Positions 9,785 to 18,175 of a DNA stretch of 64,000 nucleotides are shown here, piece by piece (the first letter of the stretch is position 1; the number at the start of each line of letters is the position of its first letter). The notes under the pieces were generated by a model. The model saw only the letters and a program-made list of their open reading frames with translations, ran no database searches and was not told the DNA's origin. This DNA comes from Kaistia sp. 32K (lineage in GTDB: Bacteria; Pseudomonadota; Alphaproteobacteria; Rhizobiales; Kaistiaceae). The DNA lies in assembly GCF_016629525.1 (NCBI RefSeq), contig NZ_AP024269.1, positions 930,001 through 994,000 on the forward strand, read 5' to 3'. The translations under genes and the position numbers were made by a program.

Positions 9785-10819
9785 ATGCTCAAAAAGGGAC
9801 GTGGGCGTTTCGGCGCCATCTGCCTCGCCGCCGCCATGGCGGCGGCTACGGTCATCGGCAGCGCATCCGCGCAGGAACTTCGGGAGATAACCGTCGTCCT
9901 GCCGCATCCGGGCGCGATCGGGCAGTATCCGATGCATGTCGCGATCGGGGAGGGCTACTTTGCCAATGAGGGGCTGAAGGTCACGGTGCGCGCCGTCGAC
10001 GGATCCGGCCAGGTCGTGCAGGCGATCGCCGCCGGCCAGGGCGACATCGGCGTGCCGGGTCCTGGGCCGCTGCTGTCGGCCCGGATGCAGGGCGTCGACA
10101 TCGTCTCGTTCTACAATCACTTCACCAAGAGCCAGTTCGGCATCATGGTGGGGCAGGACGCACCGTTCCAGCAACTGACCGATCTGAAGGGCAAGGTGAT
10201 CGGCATCGGCACGGCCGATGGCGCCGAGGTTTCCTTCGCGCGCTCGATGCTCGACGCCGCCGGCATGAAGGAAGGCGCTGATTACACCTTCCTGACCGTG
10301 GGCGATTCCGGCCCGGCCACCGTCGCCTTCCAGCGCGGGGAGATCGATGCCTATGCCGCCGCGACCGCCGATGCCGCCATTCTCTCGATGCGCGGCATGA
10401 ACGTGCGCGACGTCACGCCGGTCGAGTTCCAGGGCTATTTCGGCAACGGCTTCGCCGCGATGCGCCCCTTCATCGACGCCAACCCCACGGTGATGGAAGG
10501 TTTTGGCCGTGCGCTCGCCAAGGGCGCGGCTTTCGGCCAGAAGCCGGAGAACCGCGAGAAGGTTCTGCAGTACTCGGCCGTCGGCAATCCCCAGGAGGCC
10601 GAGGATCGCAAGCTGCTTGAGGCGCTGTTCGACAATATCAAGCTGCGCGTCCTGCCGACCGACCTTTCCACGGGCTGGGGCTACAACCATCCCGAACAGT
10701 GGCAGGCGTGGGAGAAGTCGCTCGTCGCTTCGGGCAGCCTGAAGGGGCCGGTGGACGGTCTCGACAAGGCCTATACCAACCAGTTCGTCGCGGCGTGGAA
10801 CGAGGGCCTGCCGCAGTGA
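9785..10819 (+). CDS. ABC transporter substrate-binding protein, NMT1/THI5-like
   Basis: This is a 344-residue periplasmic binding protein. The signal peptide (KKGRGRFGAICLAAAMAAATVIGSASA) is followed by a mature part beginning near residue 29. YFANEGLKVTVRAVDGSGQVVQAIAAGQGDIGV is the classic opening of NMT1/SsuA-type proteins, followed by DLKGKVIGIGTADGAEVSFARSML. GGGAGGA lies 7 bases before the ATG. It begins a tight operon of ATPase, permease, GntR regulator and gamma-glutamyltransferase-family enzyme. It is clearly diverged from the binding protein at 5616, so the two systems probably import different ligands. Confidence 0.92.
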   Translation: MLKKGRGRFGAICLAAAMAAATVIGSASAQELREITVVLPHPGAIGQYPMHVAIGEGYFANEGLKVTVRAVDGSGQVVQAIAAGQGDIGVPGPGPLLSARMQGVDIVSFYNHFTKSQFGIMVGQDAPFQQLTDLKGKVIGIGTADGAEVSFARSMLDAAGMKEGADYTFLTVGDSGPATVAFQRGEIDAYAAATADAAILSMRGMNVRDVTPVEFQGYFGNGFAAMRPFIDANPTVMEGFGRALAKGAAFGQKPENREKVLQYSAVGNPQEAEDRKLLEALFDNIKLRVLPTDLSTGWGYNHPEQWQAWEKSLVASGSLKGPVDGLDKAYTNQFVAAWNEGLPQ

Positions 10820-11625
10820 GCGACCGCATATCCGCAATCGGACCGGCCGGGGAGCAATCCCGGCCGGTATTTCAGCTGCGCGGCGTCAGCAAGCACTACG
10901 CGCGCCGCAAGGTCCAGGCGCTGGATAAGGTCGACCTGACCTTGCCCAAGGGCACCTTCGCCTCGATCATCGGATCGAGCGGCTGTGGGAAATCGACCCT
11001 GCTCAAGATCATGGCAGGCCTGGTCCCGCCCTCGTCCGGCAGCGTGCTCCTGAACGGCAAGCCGGTCCTTGGTCCCCGCCGCGAGGCGGGCATGATGTTC
11101 CAGCAGGCGACGCTGTTTCCGTGGCGCACGACGCTCGAGAACATCGTGTTGCCGATCGAGGTGCAGCGCGGCAAGGCGGCGGCCCGCCAGGCTGAGGGAA
11201 GGGCGCTCGACCTGCTCAAGCTGGTGGGGCTCGAAGGCTTCGAGAAGGTGTATCCGAACGAGCTTTCGGGCGGCATGGCCCAGCGCGCCGCGATGTGCCG
11301 GATGCTGATCACCGAGCCGGACGTCCTGCTGCTCGACGAGCCGTTCAGCGCGCTCGACGAGCTGACGCGCGACTTTCTCAACATCGAGCTGCAGCGCATC
11401 TGCACCGACCGGCACGCGACCGCGTTCCTGATCACCCATTCGATCTCGGAAGCCGTGATCCTGTCGGACATGGTCTATGTGATGTCGCCGCGCCCTGGTC
11501 GTTTCGTCAAGGCGATCCCGATCGACCTGCCGCGCCCGCGCACCCTCGAAATGATGACCGAGCCGCGCTTCGGCGCCTATGTCTCCGAAATCCGCGGCCT
11601 GCTGGACAGGGGAGCCTTCCTGTGA
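10816..11625 (+). CDS. ABC transporter ATP-binding protein, SsuB/TauB type
   Basis: This is a 269-residue ATPase subunit. It shows Walker A GSSGCGKST, the Q-loop MFQQATLFPW, the signature LSGGMAQRAAMCRML, Walker B VLLLDEPFSALDE and the H-loop ITHSISEAV. The GTG start at 10816 overlaps the binding-protein stop as GTGA, the arrangement repeated at the next junction. It pairs with the permease at 11622. Confidence 0.93.
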   Translation: MSDRISAIGPAGEQSRPVFQLRGVSKHYARRKVQALDKVDLTLPKGTFASIIGSSGCGKSTLLKIMAGLVPPSSGSVLLNGKPVLGPRREAGMMFQQATLFPWRTTLENIVLPIEVQRGKAAARQAEGRALDLLKLVGLEGFEKVYPNELSGGMAQRAAMCRMLITEPDVLLLDEPFSALDELTRDFLNIELQRICTDRHATAFLITHSISEAVILSDMVYVMSPRPGRFVKAIPIDLPRPRTLEMMTEPRFGAYVSEIRGLLDRGAFL

Positions 11626-12455
11626 CCGATTTTCCCGAAACTGTCTGGCGCGAGAAGGTCGCTTTCGTCGACCGCATTCCGCGGCCGCTCGCCATCGCGC
11701 TGCTCGTGGCCATCATCCTGGCGGCCTGGCAGACGGTCACCGCGCTCGGCCTCGTCTCGCCGATCATCCTGCCGTCGCCGGCGCGCACGGCGCAGGATCT
11801 CGTCTATGTCGGCATGGGCATCCTGACCGGCAGCTACATCTTCGCCGCCTTCCTGGTCACGGCGCAGGAAGTGGTGCTTTCCTTCATTCTCGCCTCGGCG
11901 ATCGGCATCGCCATCGGCGTGATCGTCGGCGGCACGGCCTTCGGCGAGCGCGCGCTGATGCCGGTGATCGTGGCCATCGACACCATGCCGAAAGTCGCCT
12001 TCGCGCCGCTCTTCCTGTCCTGGCTCGGTTTCGGCATCGCCTCCAAGGTGGCGCTCGCGACCTTCATCGCGCTGTTCCCGATCATCGTCGGTGTCGCGGC
12101 GGGCCTGCATGCGACGGACGAGAACGCCCGCATGCTGTTCCGCAGCCTCGGCGCCGGCCCGTGGCGGACGCTGGTGCAGCTCAAGATCCCGACCGGCCTG
12201 CCGCACTTCTTCACCGGTCTCAAGGTCTCGGCGATCGGCGTCGTCGGCGGCGCCATCACCGGCGAACTCGTCGGCGGCGGCAAGGGCTTCGGCGAACTGA
12301 TCCGGATCGCGGCCTCCCAGCTTGACACGCCGCGTGTCTTCTCGCTCATCTGCTATCTGAGCTTGATGGGGCTTGCCACATTCGGGGTGGTGGCTTGGAT
12401 TCAGCGCCGGTTCGTCTTCTGGCATCGCGATTCGGCCCTTGGCGATGGCAACTGA
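11622..12455 (+). CDS. ABC transporter permease, SsuC/TauC type
   Basis: This is a 277-residue membrane subunit with about six helices. Diagnostic stretches are IDTMPKVAFAPLFLSWLGFG and the coupling loop MLFRSLGAGPWRTLVQLKIP. The GTG at 11622 overlaps the ATPase stop (GTGA). The next gene, a GntR regulator, begins 24 bases later and is very likely in the same transcript. Confidence 0.93.
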   Translation: MTDFPETVWREKVAFVDRIPRPLAIALLVAIILAAWQTVTALGLVSPIILPSPARTAQDLVYVGMGILTGSYIFAAFLVTAQEVVLSFILASAIGIAIGVIVGGTAFGERALMPVIVAIDTMPKVAFAPLFLSWLGFGIASKVALATFIALFPIIVGVAAGLHATDENARMLFRSLGAGPWRTLVQLKIPTGLPHFFTGLKVSAIGVVGGAITGELVGGGKGFGELIRIAASQLDTPRVFSLICYLSLMGLATFGVVAWIQRRFVFWHRDSALGDGN

Positions 12456-12479
12456 GAGGCCGCTGGAAGGAATGAGCAA

Positions 12480-13151
12480 GTGAGCTTGAAACCCGAGAAG
12501 GCCACGACGGCCACCATGGCCTACGACCAGCTGCGGCTCGATATCCTGCGGGGCAACCTTCAGCCGGGCCAGAAGCTGGCAATCGACAGCATCGCCCAGC
12601 GCTATGGCGTCGGCACCAATCCCGTGCGCGAGGCGCTCAACCGTCTCTCGTCGGAACGGTTGGTGGACCGCCACGACCAGCGCGGCTTCTTCGTGCCGCA
12701 GATCAGCATCGAGAGCTGGCGCGAACTGGTGAAGACGCGGTGCTGGCTGGAGAGCCTGGCGCTCGAGCAGTCCATGCGCAACCGCACGGTGGAATGGGAG
12801 GAGGAGATCGTCCTCGCCCTCCACCGGATGTCGCGCTCGCCCTGGACCGAGGAAAGCTCGGATATGGCGCGGCGCGCGCAGTTCGAGGGCGCGCACCGGG
12901 CCTTCCACGTCGCGCTGCTGGCGAATTGCGGTTCGTCCTGGCTGCTGCAGTTCTGCGAAGTGCTGATGGACCATGCCCAGCGCTACATCTTCGTATCGGC
13001 TGGCGCTGCCTATCCGCGCCGGCACGGCGAAGACGAGCACCGGCAGATCGCCGACGCCGTCCTCGACGGCCGGATCGAAGAGGCCAAGGAGCGGCTCGTC
13101 GCTCACTACATGCTCACGCTCGAATATATCGAGCGCGATATCGAAGCCTGA
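12480..13151 (+). CDS. GntR-family transcriptional regulator, FCD (FadR C-terminal) type
   Basis: This is a 223-residue regulator. Residues about 13-75 form the GntR winged helix (AYDQLRLDILRGNLQPGQKL, then YGVGTNPVREALNRLSSE). The rest is the all-helical FCD ligand domain with metal-site histidines in EGAHRAFHVALL and late EDEHRQIADAV. The GTG at 12480 has GGAAGG about 10 bases upstream. It sits between the importer and the GGT-family gene, so it probably regulates this operon and perhaps the divergent FAH-family gene in response to the transported acid. The effector is unknown. Confidence 0.93.
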   Translation: MSLKPEKATTATMAYDQLRLDILRGNLQPGQKLAIDSIAQRYGVGTNPVREALNRLSSERLVDRHDQRGFFVPQISIESWRELVKTRCWLESLALEQSMRNRTVEWEEEIVLALHRMSRSPWTEESSDMARRAQFEGAHRAFHVALLANCGSSWLLQFCEVLMDHAQRYIFVSAGAAYPRRHGEDEHRQIADAVLDGRIEEAKERLVAHYMLTLEYIERDIEA

Positions 13152-13174
13152 TCTCCAGCTCGCGGAATTGACCC

Positions 13175-14764
13175 ATGTATCTGCGTGACTTCATGCAGCC
13201 CGGCCGCTCGGTCGCCGTGGCTGAAAACGGCATGGCTGCGACCTCGCACCCCGCCGCGACCCTCGCCGCTCTTGATGTACTCCGCGCCGGCGGCAACGCC
13301 GTCGACGCCGCGGTCGCGGCCGTGGCGCTGCAGGGCGTCGTCGACCCGCACATGACCGGCATCGGCGGCGACTGCTTCGCGCTCTATGCTCCGGCCTCCG
13401 GCCCCGTCGTGGCGCTGAACGGCTCCGGCCATGCGCCGGCCGCGGCAACGCTCGACCACTATCTCGAGCACAAGATCTCCGTCATCGAGGAGCCGACGCC
13501 GGATGCCGTGACGGTTCCGGGCGCGGTGGCGGCCTGGGCGTATCTGGTCGGCCGGTATGGCCGCTTCGAGCTGGAGCGCGTCCTGGCGCCGGCGATCGCC
13601 GCGGCCGAGGACGGCTACCGGATCACCCCGCGCGTGTTCCATGACTGGGAGCGCTATGCCGGCCGCGTCGCCGCGAACCCGGCGGCTAGCGCGCAATTCC
13701 TGCCGGGCGGCCGCGCGCCGCGCATCGGCGACAGGATGACGGCCCCCGCTTTGGCCGCCACGCTGCGCGCGATCGGCAAGAAAGGCGCGAAGGCCTTCTA
13801 CGAGGGCGAGGTGGCGGAAGAGATCGTCGCCGTGCTGCGCGCGCTCGGCGGCCTGCACGATCTCGACGATTTCGCCGCCTATGCGCCGATCGAGACGGCG
13901 CCGATCGGCGCGGACTATCGCGGCTACCAGTTGCTGGAGTGCCCGCCCAACGGGCAGGGGCTCGCGGCGCTGATCATCGCCCGCATCCTCGACGGCTTCG
14001 ATCTCGCCGATCCCAGCCTTGGCGAGGCGGAGCGCATTCACCTGCTGGCCGAGGCGACCAAGGCCGCCTATGCCCAGCGCGACGCGGTGATCTGCGATCC
14101 CGCGCACGTTACCGTCGACATCGAGGCGCTGCTAAGCGAAAGCTCGATCGGCGCCATGCGGTCGCGGATCGGGCTAGGCCTGGCGTCGGATCCCGGCGAA
14201 TGGGAGGTTCCCGCCCATCCCGACACGGTCTATGTGACGGTGGTGGACAAGGACCGCAACGCGGTCTCGCTGATCAACTCGATCTTCTCGGCCTTCGGCA
14301 GCGGCATCTATGCGCCGCGTTCGGGCGTGCTGCTGCAGAACCGGGGCTCCGGCTTCTCGCTGCGGCCGGGACACCCCAACGCCATCGGCCCGCGCAAGCG
14401 GCCGCTGCATACGATCATCCCCGCCATGCTGATGAAGGACGGCCTGCCGGTGATGTCCTACGGCGTCATGGGCGGCCAGTACCAGGCCGTTGGGCATGTC
14501 CATGTCCTGTCGCAGATCCTCGACAGGGGGCTCGATCCGCAGATGGCCAACCAGGCGCCGCGCAGCTTCCATTTCAAGGGAGAGCTGTCGCTTGAAACCA
14601 CGCACGACCCGGCGATCAAGGCGGAGCTTGAGCGGATGGGGCATAAGGTGACCTGGGCCACGGAGCCGCTCGGCGGCTGCCAGGCCATCTGGATCGATCG
14701 CCAGTCCGGCGCGCTGTTTGGCGGCTCGGACCATCGCAAGGACGGCATCGCTCTCGGCTACTAG
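13175..14764 (+). CDS. Gamma-glutamyltransferase family protein (Ntn hydrolase)
   Basis: This is a 529-residue proenzyme of the GGT/cephalosporin acylase family, which cleaves itself in front of a catalytic Thr and then hydrolyses or transfers gamma-glutamyl or acyl amide groups. The large-subunit opening [22 protein letters not shown] and [14 protein letters not shown] are typical. The likely nucleophile is Thr351 in [13 protein letters not shown], starting the small subunit. The conserved [12 protein letters not shown] and VMGGQYQ follow. There is no clear signal peptide, unlike exported GGT, so a cytosolic role on the imported compound is likely. Its place behind an importer and GntR suggests catabolism of an amide- or peptide-linked nutrient, which is inference. 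Confidence 0.9.
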   Translation: MYLRDFMQPGRSVAVAENGMAATSHPAATLAALDVLRAGGNAVDAAVAAVALQGVVDPHMTGIGGDCFALYAPASGPVVALNGSGHAPAAATLDHYLEHKISVIEEPTPDAVTVPGAVAAWAYLVGRYGRFELERVLAPAIAAAEDGYRITPRVFHDWERYAGRVAANPAASAQFLPGGRAPRIGDRMTAPALAATLRAIGKKGAKAFYEGEVAEEIVAVLRALGGLHDLDDFAAYAPIETAPIGADYRGYQLLECPPNGQGLAALIIARILDGFDLADPSLGEAERIHLLAEATKAAYAQRDAVICDPAHVTVDIEALLSESSIGAMRSRIGLGLASDPGEWEVPAHPDTVYVTVVDKDRNAVSLINSIFSAFGSGIYAPRSGVLLQNRGSGFSLRPGHPNAIGPRKRPLHTIIPAMLMKDGLPVMSYGVMGGQYQAVGHVHVLSQILDRGLDPQMANQAPRSFHFKGELSLETTHDPAIKAELERMGHKVTWATEPLGGCQAIWIDRQSGALFGGSDHRKDGIALGY

Positions 14765-14781
14765 CGGTCCCACCAGCCTCT

Positions 14782-14813
14782 GGCGCGAACCGGAATTCGT
14801 TCCGGCTCGCGCC
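14782..14813. terminator. Hairpin between convergent genes
   Basis: The 14-base arms (14782-14795 and 14800-14813) pair with a single mismatch around a TTCG tetraloop. It lies 18 bases after the GGT-family stop and 20 bases beyond the minus-strand GntR stop. There is no T-run, so it is best read as a bidirectional transcript end. Confidence 0.6.
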
Positions 14814-14832
14814 GAGCGACGTTCGGTCGCCC

Positions 14833-15573
14833 TCAATGGGCGGGGGCGGCGGCCTGCAGGATGATCTTGATAACGGCCGAGGCCAGTTCCGCGACGATGT
14901 CGCGCGCGGCTTTCTCCGCCTCGGATACATTCGCCGCTTCGATCGCGTCCCGCATGCGCCGCCAGCCCGCGATCAGCCTGCCTTTGCGGTTGGCACAGGT
15001 GAGGCTCGACCGGGTAAAGCCGAGGTTCCGGATCAGCACGAGCGACATGACATGCGGCAGGCTGTTGTTGCCGCTGAGCGCCGCGAGATCCAGCGAGAGC
15101 TGGTTGATGGCGACCAGGAAGTCGACGAGCGGCGCCTCGGCGGCGAGGCTCTCCTCCAGCAGGCGCACGGCTTCGTCGAGCAACTCCAGAGCCTCGCGCG
15201 ACGAGGCCTCGGCCAGGCGGCGCGCCATCAGCGCATAGAGCTGCCCCTCGATCTCGAAGAGGTCCCTCGCTTCCTCGGGCGTCAGTGACACGACCTGGGC
15301 GCCGCGCCGGGCGGAGATCGACACGAAGCCGTCCCGCTCCATGATGCGGAACGCCTCGCGCACCGGATTGCGGCTGACGCCGAAATCGGCGGAGATCTGC
15401 TCTTCTACCAGCCTTGCGCCGGGCTCGTATTCGCCCGCGATGATCATCGCGCCGATCTGCTGCGCGATCTGCTCGGAGACGGAGAGCGTTCGCAAAGGCT
15501 CTCCACCGGGCCAATCAGCCCGGAACATTGGCGGCGCCTGCCGGTGCAATCCCCCCGGACCCTTCGATTTCAC
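14833..15573 (-). CDS. GntR-family transcriptional regulator, FCD type
   Basis: This is a 246-residue regulator with an N-terminal winged helix (VSEQIAQQIGAMIIAGEYEPG, then FGVSRNPVREAFRIMERDGF) and an FCD effector domain rich in acidic helices. The frame is open further upstream, but GAGGAGG lies eight bases before the GTG at 15573, so that start is chosen. It heads away from the GST and hydroxylase operon and is the natural candidate regulator for the 15701-26798 catabolic block. That block's two divergent promoters carry TTGT/ACAA-type palindromes. The ligand is unknown. Confidence 0.92.
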   Translation of the reverse strand: MKSKGPGGLHRQAPPMFRADWPGGEPLRTLSVSEQIAQQIGAMIIAGEYEPGARLVEEQISADFGVSRNPVREAFRIMERDGFVSISARRGAQVVSLTPEEARDLFEIEGQLYALMARRLAEASSREALELLDEAVRLLEESLAAEAPLVDFLVAINQLSLDLAALSGNNSLPHVMSLVLIRNLGFTRSSLTCANRKGRLIAGWRRMRDAIEAANVSEAEKAARDIVAELASAVIKIILQAAAPAH

Positions 15574-15700
15574 CAGCCAAACCTCCTCAGACGGGCCATG
15601 CTCGTTCGCCCTTGATTTGAGCCCGCTTCCCGACCGTCGAGTCGATGGGCGGCGTTCGCTATTTGTCGCGAGGGAACCCGCGATTTGCAACCATGCCGGA

Positions 15701-16312
15701 TCATGGGTTCACCGGCGCCGTCGCCGTCATGGACGGCCGTGATGAAAAGCCGGCGAACCAGTGCGCGCTCACCGGCTGCTCGCTGCGCCAGTCGAGCGCG
15801 GGTACGCGGTGATCGAGATAGGCGAAGGCGCAGGCGAAGGTGATCGCGGCGAGGTCGATCCGGTCGCCGAGCTCCGGTATGGCCTGCTCCATGCCGGCGA
15901 GGCCGGAGCGGATCTTGCGAAGCTGCGCCTCCGTCCAGTCCGACCAGACGAGCGGCTCCGGCCGCAGCCCGGTCTCGAAGCGGTAGAGCTGCGCCGTCTC
16001 GATGACGCCATTGGCGAGGCCGTGCAGGCTGAGCGTCCGCCACCGCGCGGCCCCGGAGGCGGGGACGAGCCGGTCGCCGGCGATCGAATCCAGGAACTGG
16101 CAGATGACGTCGCTGCCGGTGATCGTCGTGCCGTCCTCCAGCACGAGCGTCGGCACCTGCGCGAGCGGATTGACGGCGGCGAGCCGGGGATCGGGCGCGA
16201 GGCGGCTCGGCGTGACGGGCACGAGCTCGATCCGGTCGGCCAGCCCCAGCTCCGCCGCGCAGACGCGCACCTTGCGGACATAGGGGGAGGTTGGGGAATG
16301 GAATAGTCGCAT
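15701..16312 (-). CDS. Glutathione S-transferase family protein
   Basis: This is a 203-residue GST, the usual size. The thioredoxin-like N-domain opens MRLFHSPTSPYVRKVRVCA, with a Ser/Pro-type active-site loop and the cis-Pro segment QVPTLVLEDG followed by the GSH-binding SDVICQFLD. The all-helical C-domain follows. The ATG at 16312 gives the standard fold start, and the frame upstream reads no recognisable domain. It is divergent from the FAD hydroxylase operon. GSTs near aromatic hydroxylases often act as maleylpyruvate- or glutathione-dependent isomerases or detoxifiers, but which applies here is open. Confidence 0.9.
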   Translation of the reverse strand: MRLFHSPTSPYVRKVRVCAAELGLADRIELVPVTPSRLAPDPRLAAVNPLAQVPTLVLEDGTTITGSDVICQFLDSIAGDRLVPASGAARWRTLSLHGLANGVIETAQLYRFETGLRPEPLVWSDWTEAQLRKIRSGLAGMEQAIPELGDRIDLAAITFACAFAYLDHRVPALDWRSEQPVSAHWFAGFSSRPSMTATAPVNP

Positions 16313-16370
16313 CGCGGCGCGCGTCCCGGCTTTCAATTTCAAGGTCGACCTTAGTATCGCATTTCTTGAC

Positions 16371-16382
16371 ATTGTACACAAT
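16371..16382. promoter_or_regulatory. GntR-type palindrome in the GST/hydroxylase divergent promoter
   Basis: ATTGTACACAAT has perfect ATTGT/ACAAT arms around AC. FadR-subfamily GntR proteins commonly bind TTGT-Nx-ACAA sequences. The site is 59 bases from the GST start and 145 bases before the hydroxylase start, in a short AT-rich patch. It is probably bound by the regulator encoded at 14833. Confidence 0.6.
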
Positions 16383-16526
16383 TAGACAATGCTCAGGGGC
16401 ATAGTTTGATCCTGCGCAAGGAACGGCCTGACGCCGCTCCGCGCGCGGTGCTGCATGCGGGCGGGAATGATCTTGAGTTCGGCGGTTCGGAAGCATCCAG
16501 GCGGCAATGCCTCGGGGGAGCAGGGC

Positions 16527-18143
16527 GTGGTGTTCGACGTCCTCATCGCGGGCGCCGGGCCGGCGGGGCTGACCATGGCCAACCTGCTCGGCCAGGCCGG
16601 TGTCCGCGTGTTGCTGATCGAGCGGGATCCGGGCCTGTCGGAAATCCCGAAGGCGCTGCTCATCGACGACGAGTTCTTCCGCCTCCTCGCCACGCTCGGC
16701 CTCAGCGCGCCCGTCAGCGCCCATGGCGTCTACCCGATCTCGTTCGACTATTATTCGCCGATGGGCTGGCGGGTCGGCCATGTCGAACCCAGCATCACCG
16801 AGCACCACTATTCGCGCCGCACGGCGACTTTCCAGCCCGAATTCGAGGCGATCCTGCTGGCCGGCGGCGAGCGCTTTCCGACCTTCGAGGCGCGCTTCCG
16901 GCACGAGCTGGTCGATTTCGAGCAGGATGCGGACGGCGTGGTCGCGACGCTCGCGACCCCGGAGGGTGAGGCGCGGGTGCGCGCCCGCTATCTCATCGGC
17001 GCGGACGGATCGCACAGCCTCGTCCGCAAGAAGCTCGGCATTCCCTTCGACGAGGTGCGGAAGTTCGGCGACCGGCACATCGTGGTCGATGTGCTCGAGG
17101 ATCCGGATACCTCGCCCGTCGCGGTGACGAAACTCGGCTGGAGCCGGAACTATGTCAGCCTGCCTTCGCCGAACGGCGGCCGGCGCTACGAGGTGTCGCT
17201 GCACGAGCACGAGACCGACGACGCCGCCTTGCTCGAGGATGCGGCGCTCGCCCGCATGCTGGCGCCGATCTGCGACGACATCCGCACTCGCCGCGTCATC
17301 CGCAAGGCGATCTACACGTTCCATTCGCGCATCGCGCGGCGCCTGTCGGCGGGCCGCGTCCATCTCGTCGGCGACGCTGCGCATGTCATGCCGATCTTCG
17401 GCTCCCAGGGCATGAACAGCGGCGCGCGCGACGTGAAGAATCTGGGCTGGAAGCTGGCGGAGGTCGTCCACGGCCGCGCCCTGCCGTCCCTGCTCGACAG
17501 CTATCACGAGGAGCGCTTCGAGCATCTCGTCGAGACGATCAAGATCGCGACGGCGAACGGCAAGCTGCAGTCGGCGCGCATGCTGCCCGTCACGATGGCG
17601 CGGGATCTGTTCCTGGGGGCGGCCTCGCTCATTCCGGCCTTCAGCCGCTGGATCCGCGACATGCGCTATATCCCGAAGCCCTATCTGAAGTCCGGCATCG
17701 TCCTGCATGACGGCCGGCCGGATCCGAAGAGCCTGGTCGGACGTGTGCTGCCGAACCCGGCCGTGGTTTCGGATGGCGGCGCCGAGATGCTGCTCGACGA
17801 CCTTCTCGGTCCGGGTTTCGCGCTCGTGGGGCTCGACGTCGCCGAGGCGCCGGCAGGCGCGCTGCGGCATCCCTTCCTCGATCCGGCGCGCATCAGCCGC
17901 GTGGCGCTCAGGCCTGAAGGGGCGCCCGCGCCGCGCGCCGCCGAAGGCGTCGTCACCGCCGCGCTCGCCGATCACCGGTTGTCGGAGGCGATCGCCTTCC
18001 ATGCCGGAAAATGGCTGCTCGTGCGGCCCGATCGCATCGTCGCCGCCGCGCTGGCGCCGGCTGACCTCGCCGCCGGCGCCGGGCATCTTTCCCGGCTGCT
18101 CGCCGGCGAAGCGAGCCCGGAGCCGGCGAGCGTCGCCGCCTGA
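16527..18143 (+). CDS. FAD-dependent aromatic hydroxylase, MhpA/PheA-type
   Basis: This is a 538-residue class A flavoprotein monooxygenase that would hydroxylate an aromatic or polyketide-like ring with NAD(P)H and O2. It has the FAD Rossmann motif VLIAGAGPAGLTMANLLGQAG, the DG motif YLIGADGSHSLVRKKLGI and the GD motif VGDAAHVMPIFGSQGMNSG. A C-terminal thioredoxin-like tail is typical of 3-(3-hydroxyphenyl)propionate hydroxylase relatives. The GTG at 16527 has GGGGGAG six bases upstream. In-frame ATGs at 16455 and 16467 lack a good ribosome site and would add a non-conserved leader. It heads a seven-gene operon with a LIV-type importer, suggesting that the imported ligand is its substrate (inference). 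Confidence 0.9.
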   Translation: MVFDVLIAGAGPAGLTMANLLGQAGVRVLLIERDPGLSEIPKALLIDDEFFRLLATLGLSAPVSAHGVYPISFDYYSPMGWRVGHVEPSITEHHYSRRTATFQPEFEAILLAGGERFPTFEARFRHELVDFEQDADGVVATLATPEGEARVRARYLIGADGSHSLVRKKLGIPFDEVRKFGDRHIVVDVLEDPDTSPVAVTKLGWSRNYVSLPSPNGGRRYEVSLHEHETDDAALLEDAALARMLAPICDDIRTRRVIRKAIYTFHSRIARRLSAGRVHLVGDAAHVMPIFGSQGMNSGARDVKNLGWKLAEVVHGRALPSLLDSYHEERFEHLVETIKIATANGKLQSARMLPVTMARDLFLGAASLIPAFSRWIRDMRYIPKPYLKSGIVLHDGRPDPKSLVGRVLPNPAVVSDGGAEMLLDDLLGPGFALVGLDVAEAPAGALRHPFLDPARISRVALRPEGAPAPRAAEGVVTAALADHRLSEAIAFHAGKWLLVRPDRIVAAALAPADLAAGAGHLSRLLAGEASPEPASVAA

Positions 18144-18175
18144 GACATGTCATCCCAAATGGAGATCAGAAGAGC

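Noticed and set aside
15570..18086. Open minus-strand frame of more than 800 codons
   Set aside because: It is antisense to the FAD hydroxylase and out of frame with the GST. Both of those show full catalytic motifs, while this one shows none.
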